Positions 58,907 through 64,000 of a stretch of DNA of 64,000 nucleotides are shown here, one piece after another; position 1 is the stretch's first letter, and every line of letters begins with the position of its first letter. Origin of the DNA: Lyophyllum atratum (lineage: Eukaryota > Basidiomycota > Agaricomycetes > Agaricales > Lyophyllaceae); contig JACGCN010000006.1 of NCBI GenBank assembly GCA_014905825.1, positions 1,674,001-1,738,000 on the forward strand. Reading direction: 5' to 3'. Made by a program: the position numbers and the translations under genes. The notes below the pieces were generated by a model. It had not been told where the DNA came from, did not search any database, and saw only the letters and a list, made by a program, of their open reading frames with translations.

Positions 58907-58921
58907 CTAGCCACGTGACTA
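58907..58921. promoter_or_regulatory. CTAGCCACGTGACTA box in the RMT2 promoter
   Basis: A 15-base match to the box before RPS23 (8526-8540), placed about 92-106 bp before the RMT2 start codon, close to the spacing at RPS23 (119-133 bp). Contains CACGTGAC, a Cbf1/bHLH-like core. Confidence 0.5.
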
Positions 58922-59012
58922 ATTTTGGTTGGAGAGGTCAAAATCATTGATTTGCTTCCCCAAGCGCCTTCGCGCTCACCCTCTCCTCAGACCCCCGGCG
59001 ACAAAAGGAAAA

Positions 59013-60382
59013 ATGGCGCAGACATCAGATATGGTTGTAGAAACCGAAATACAGGCTTTGACTAGTCTGGGTGAACACTTGATTGACTCAATCATCGCAG
59101 ACGAGCCTATCGAAACCATAAAAGCTATTATCGATTCAGATGCACCTCTCTGGTACCAAAACAGTGCAGAAGGAATGTCGCCTTTGCATGCTTCAGCTTA
59201 CATGCAAAATGCAGAGCTTGCGAGGATTCTTATCGAGCGTGGCGCTCTTTGGAATGCAGGCAAGTCACCTCAGATCCCAGATATGTGATCATGACCACCT
59301 AAAACTACTAGTTGTCACAGTGGACAATCTTAAAAACACCGCAGGCGACATCTCTCTTTCTCTCAACGATTTACAAACATATAACATTATCCGCGATGCT
59401 GGAATACGTGCAGGTATTTGTTTCCTCTGCAGGGCGTCTCCGTCGATATGATTAACCTTAATCTTCAAAGAGCTACTGCTTTCTCTTCTCTCGTCTAAGG
59501 CCTCTATTGAAAGTTCCTCCAGTCTGATCCTTAGAGAAGCCGATCTGTCCGCTGCTGGATCTACGGAGACATTCCTTTCTTCCAAGTTAAAATACACTCA
59601 GGACACCCATGGTCAGGATATCTGCCTCTTGAAAGTCGGTGAGGAGGAGATTGGTGTCATGATGGGTTGGGAGCAGGAAATCATGGAAGATACAGTTCGA
59701 AAGTTATGCGATGGCCATCATAACACCCAGAAGCTCAAAGTCCTCAATATTGGGTTTGGATTAGGCATTGTTGGTCTTCCTTTTCAATCTTATAACACAT
59801 TGATGAAAACTCTCTCGAAGATCGATAGCCTTTTCCAATCTCTTCCTACACGGCCCATAGAACATGTGATAATCGAGCCTCATCCTGACGTCCTGCAACA
59901 CATGAAGGACCGAGGTTGGCACGAAAAGCCAGGTGTCACGATCCTTGAGGGCAAGTGGCAAGATCTCCTGGAGAGCGATGCCATTCTTGGTGCTGGAGGC
60001 TTTGATGTGATCTATACCGATACATTTTCTGAAGACTACGGTGAACTGCGTCAATTCTTTGAGCACCTTCCAGACCTTCTCGCAGGGCCCGAATCTCGGT
60101 TCAGCTTTTTCAATGGTCTTGGGGCTACTAGTGAGGACCCCATCTTGCACGCCTGGAGCCGACTAACCGTGGACGGATACAGATGCCTTATTTTACGACG
60201 TTTACACTCACATTGCAGAATTGCATCTGGCCGATGTAGGGATCGACATCAAATGGTTCGATATTGACGTCACGTTCGACGTGAAAGAAGGTCGATGGGG
60301 AGATAGTCGAAAGTATTTTAGTCTGCCTCTTTACCGCTTACCAGTTGGTAGCATGACATCGACGATGCAAGTCAGTTCCTAG
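59013..60382 (+). CDS. RMT2: Protein arginine N5 (delta)-methyltransferase 2, with ankyrin repeats
   Basis: In yeast Rmt2 methylates the delta nitrogen of an arginine in ribosomal protein Rpl12. Start ATG 59013 (MAQTSDMVVETE). The N-terminal part has ankyrin-like sequence GMSPLHASAYMQNAELARILIERGALWNA. The methyltransferase part has the SAM loop VLNIGFGLGIV, the acidic IIEPHPDVL, the Rmt2 hallmark LEGKWQDLL, FDVIYTDTFSEDYGEL and FSFFNGLGATNALFYDVYTHIAELHL. Four introns. The first (from 59260) has a GC donor, CAG|GCAAGT, and joins WNA to VDNLKNTAGD; the last (60130-60181) is GT-AG and joins GAT to NALFYDV. Ends STMQVSS at 60382. Confidence 0.93.
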
Positions 60383-62077
60383 GCCACCTATATACTGACA
60401 TGAGTTATCCGAGGACAATTTGGGCTAGCCGACAGTGTTGGCTCTCCTCTGTTCTTGTACATACAGAGTCGCATGTATAGGTAAGTGACCATTGTGCAAC
60501 CAATTCATTATCAGCAGTATGATCGTCGTGGCTATGTAGATCTGGACCCGCCGGTCATACCAAGACACATATTTTTGGTTATGACTCTATGGTCGTCAAC
60601 ATTCTACTTAACATTACCAATCGACAAACCACATGCTAGCGTAATGGCAATCGTTGTTCGTTGCTATCAGTGGCACTACCCCTGTATAAAAATGCAGCAC
60701 ACAAGGTGACAGGGTACCCTTCTTGCCTCTTTTTCTATCCTTGCGCAACTGAACGTGTCCGCCCCTCTTTCATTCTTGGCTTGAGCTGTTTCCCTTCTTG
60801 GTCCTCTCATCTTTGCTAGACTCTGACTTTGTCAAATCGCATCTTCTCGTGCTTGAATTTCTACATGGGTTCGAAGGAGACGGACCGTCGGATGTTCCTA
60901 CCGACATCGTATCAGCGTCCGCGTGCAACAAGTGAAGTCGTTATTGTACGTCCTGATAATTATGGTCATGCAGCTTCCTGTTTCTGTTGTGGATCACAGC
61001 ATTTGTCGCCACCCCAGCAGTACGACCGTCGATACCAGGCCTTTGAACTCCAAACCCATGTCGGTCTACTCGCGGATTATGTTGCAGTTTACCTATCTCA
61101 GGATCCGCGTAGATCTCTAAGGACGCATGGGCTGCCTGAATACCCACGATAGTCAAAATATTCCCGCTCTGCTCGAAGCCTCACTTAGAACTGCTTTGGG
61201 CTATTCTTGGGTTTATGTCGGTAAAACTCCCGTGGTCCTTGCGCAGGTTTGATTTCTCATGGCACCCATCCTTCAGAGTGACCCTGGTTGTTCCATTCTC
61301 GTTACACTACTTCGTTTTTCGAGGTATTGGACGTTCTATTGGGCGGGATGAATATGGCCTTACCTGGCGAATTATAGGTCAACGTTGTACTCATTCTATC
61401 AGATCCGCAGTGCAAGCTTTGGAATGTTTGTGGGATGCCTACTGGTCTTCGCCCTACCTATGATATTATGGAAACTTCTGGTCCGTCAGAAAATGCCGCG
61501 CCCCTTTTTCATAGCGACCTAACTGGCATGATTGGGGCATTAAGCAAATGAAGATTTTGCTTCGAAGATGGGCGGACACGGGTCGTATAACATCTGGCAA
61601 CAGCAGCGCTGTTCCGACATAGAGAGTGGAAAAGCCTGGGATCTTCATGAACGGGATTGCAAAAATTGCTGGTCCCGATTGTAGCATTACTTAACTTGCT
61701 TCTGTCACAGACGCTCGAGATCACCTTTACCCAAACCCGAACATGTTAGGCTTTCATCAAAGCGCTTATATTCCCTCTTACATGGACACACCCCTCGATA
61801 CCGATGCGAACTATTACTATCCCTACAAGTAGGAGCCAGGAGTCCCGCGACTTCCGCGGATGAGCACTATTGGGACGGTTCCGTTCCGCTATATTTGGAT
61901 GAGAAACATGCATTTAAAAACATGGAAGTGTGACAAATGAGTCAACATATGGAGTGCTGGACACTGCCTGGTGAAGGGCTTACAGACCTGAAGTACTAGT
62001 ACGAGTACCGTCCACTCGGACAAAGGCAGATGTGATCCGTCGTGTATTATGTAATCCAGAGACCCTCACCAAGGACC
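60383..62077. other. Unassigned stretch, possible decayed or unrecognised gene
   Basis: 1.7 kb between RMT2 and BET5. Plus-strand pieces look coding-like but do not join in one frame: ALLEASLRTALGYSWVYVGK (about 61160-61240), a hydrophobic segment MFVGCLLVFALPMILWKLLV (about 61420-61480), FASKMGGHGSYNIWQQQ (about 61556-61610) and a last possible exon from 61712 ending DANYYYPYK with stop 61830-61832. It could be a multi-exon gene with membrane helices, or a pseudogene. I do not recognise the family. Confidence 0.35.
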
Positions 62078-62844
62078 ATGACCATCCATAGTCTGTACAT
62101 TTATGACAGGCATGTTGAATCTATGTCTGTACGTTGCAGGATGGTCTATTTAACGATGTATCGAATATAGACACTGCATATGTATCTACTATCAGGACTG
62201 GCACCGGACAAGACGCCCAAAGCCTGCAGTTGAAGGAGGGATCTTACCTGCCGTATCACAAGCCGTAGCCCCACCCAGCACTGTGGCAAGTGCATCTGGA
62301 CATGCCTCTGGCTTTACCAGCCCTCGCGACACTCTCTCTTCTGGAACAGGCATCGTTGTTGCCGTGAATGATATGTTGGCGCAATCACCCGTGACACCTC
62401 TCCTGCAAACTCCAGCGCCACCTGTCGCCCTGTCAACTACTGGTCTAGCATTCGACGAAGAAGTCAAACTAGTTTATGGCGTGATATTATCCTTGCGCAA
62501 TATGATCAAGAAACTTTCTGGGAGGTACGAGCTAGTCGATTTCTGAAGTCACACGCATTTTTGGATATTTTGCACGCAGGGATGAACAGTTTGTGAATTA
62601 CCGGACGTCAGCCTACAAACTGCACCTCTACGAAACACCATCGGGCTATAAATTCGTAATGCTCAGTGATCCCGGTACCGATTCCCTTCGCTTCGTCCTG
62701 CGACAAATTTATGTCGGTCCTTTCCTTGAATACGTTGTCCGCAATCCGCTCGTCAAGATGGACTCTCGGGAGTATGGTATCGATAACGAGTATTTCCGTG
62801 CAAGCGTCGATAGACTTGTTAGAGGCCTGTCTGTTTTCCCATAG
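62078..62844 (+). CDS. BET5: BET5 / TRAPPC1, TRAPP complex longin subunit
   Basis: Core subunit of the TRAPP GEF for Ypt1/Rab1 in ER-Golgi transport. Three exons: 62078-62109, 62171-62524 region, and from 62581. It starts MTIHSLYIYDRH, then CICIYYQDWHRTRRPKPAVEGG and, after a Ser/Pro/Thr-rich insertion of about 60-70 residues absent from yeast and human proteins, KLVYGVILSLRNMIKKLSGRDEQFVNYRTSAYKLHLYETPSGYKFVMLSDP, ending RLVRGLSVFP. The first intron (62110-62170) is GC-AG, AG|GCATGT to AATATAG; only that junction gives DRHCICIYYQDWHR. Tail-to-tail with the remodeller gene (114 bp between stops). Confidence 0.92.
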
Positions 62845-62958
62845 CCTGTATACTATAATGCTACATACAGTTCATCAAACGAACTGACAAGGATGTTAAG
62901 TCTAGAATAAGTTGACTCCAAAATCATATGTCCATCTCCAGGAAACCAAAAACTGCCT

Positions 62959-64000
62959 CTATGTTGAGTCTTCCGAGCCTGTCCTCCCTTGCTGCTTCTC
63001 AAATTGTTGTCGGAGCACATTCATCAACGAGGTCTTCATCTCTCGCTCGGGGGCACTCTCTTCCTTCTCCGTATCTCCTGCAACAGCTTCATCGAGTGCC
63101 AATTTCGTCTCTCCAAGCTTAAGCATGTCCTCCTCAATTGTACCGCGTGAAATAAGCTTGACCACCTCCACATCGCGTTTTTGTCCAATCCGGTATGCGC
63201 GATCCTGTGCCTGTCGGTCATTGTGTGGATTGAAATCCTGATCGAACCTATGGCAGAATGGTCTGAACGCATTGTGATATTGTTAGGAGGGGAGAGCGTA
63301 CATGATCACAACTGACGCTGCAGTCAGGTTGATTCCCATCCCCCCTGCTTTAGTTGACAGGAGGAAGACTGGTATCGACTGATCCTCAGTGAACTCATCT
63401 ACCAGCGTCTGGCGTACATCCACGGGTGTGTTGCCTGTCAATATCAAATAGTTTATAGAGTCATGTTTCAGAATCGCCTGAAGTATGTCCAGAATCTGCG
63501 TAAACTGTGGAACACGATTTAGCCTATGTAAGTGCATCGACGCAGGAACGCGAGTTAACGAACCTGAGAAAAAACAAGGACCTTCCTCCCCTCCTGGCGA
63601 TAGTTGGCGAGGAGTTTCATAAGGACTTGTACTTTTCCCGCGTCGAGATAGCAGTTTTCATCTTGGAGATACTTGCGCGTCGACTGAGAGGGAGAGAGAA
63701 AAAAGTTCTGTCAAAACAATCCAGAAGTGGGGACAAACTAGAAGACCGACTTTGTAAGTCGCGCAAAATATTTGAAGTTCTGCATCGGTCATGACTGACA
63801 TATCCTCTTTGACGAGGTCAAAAAGTGCCCCACGCTTCTTGAAATCGGGTTCCTTGAGCAATTGTTTTGTTATCCCCGACAATCTCGCATCCGTAAAGAG
63901 GGTACGGAAAAGCATAGGATGCGAAGCCGCCTTGCGTAAATCCATAAGAACATTGGAGCTGTTCTCGAGATACATCTTATCCTTAGGTCGCCCATTTGTT
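62959..64000 (-). CDS. FUN30: Fun30/SMARCAD1-type SNF2 chromatin remodeller, C-terminal part (runs off window)
   Basis: Second RecA-like lobe of a SNF2 ATPase. From the right edge inward: [20 protein letters not shown] and a region ending [15 protein letters not shown], both typical of the Fun30/ETL1 group; FSQ-type [34 protein letters not shown]; motif [17 protein letters not shown]; and motif [32 protein letters not shown] (HNDRQAQDR arginine fingers). It ends TGSEDST at 62959. Fun30 acts in heterochromatin silencing and DNA-end resection. Introns occur near 63240-63300, 63500-63560 and 63690-63760. The N-terminal CUE and first ATPase lobe are beyond the window. Confidence 0.9.

Overview
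This is 64 kb of nuclear DNA from a filamentous fungus, most likely a basidiomycete of the Agaricomycetes. The reasons are dense genes split by many roughly 45-70 bp GT-AG introns, a HAD-fused class II terpene cyclase, a uS12 (RPS23) gene with introns, mushroom-type Ty3/gypsy elements with long LTRs, and short intergenic gaps. No RNA gene, CRISPR array or bacterial feature was seen.

Left arm (1-37.7 kb) is conserved single-copy housekeeping DNA. In order: queuine tRNA-ribosyltransferase (cut by the left edge), a TM9SF nonaspanin, mitochondrial tyrosyl-tRNA synthetase, a homoserine-acetyltransferase-like hydrolase, ribosomal protein uS12, a proline-rich transglutaminase-like (Cyk3-type) protein, CDP-diacylglycerol synthase, DNA topoisomerase I and a 63-aa complex I B12 subunit. 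A 2.2-kb gene-poor stretch follows. Then come a HAD-terpene cyclase fusion of the drimane-synthase type, threonine dehydratase, a Cti6-like PHD protein, VPS8 (CORVET), COG2, a hemerythrin-like protein and a PRKRIP1 homologue. Many neighbours are tail-to-tail with only 60-125 bp between stop codons, or head-to-head around short shared promoters.

The middle (38.1-57.5 kb) is a nest of transposons. A Ty3/gypsy element (LTRs 38092-39104 and 56495-57508) has been split twice. A complete, nearly pristine second Ty3/gypsy element (39633-49414, 5-bp target duplication ACCAC) sits inside its gag. A 768-bp terminal-inverted-repeat element (53221-53988, 11-bp duplication) sits between its reverse transcriptase and RNase H. 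The inner element has an uninterrupted 2375-aa gag-pol ORF with a chromodomain-like tail. Unusually, it also carries an intact 266-aa ORF of unknown function between pol and the 3' LTR; this is the most novel object in the window.

Right arm (57.5-64 kb) returns to host genes: RMT2 arginine methyltransferase, an unassigned stretch, BET5/TRAPPC1 and the C-terminal part of a Fun30/SMARCAD1-type SNF2 remodeller that runs off the right edge. RMT2 and BET5 each appear to use a GC-AG intron.

A recurring oddity is that at least seven places in six conserved host genes read correctly only if a short homopolymer run is one base shorter or longer. This points to consensus-sequence errors rather than pseudogenes and affects several annotations below.
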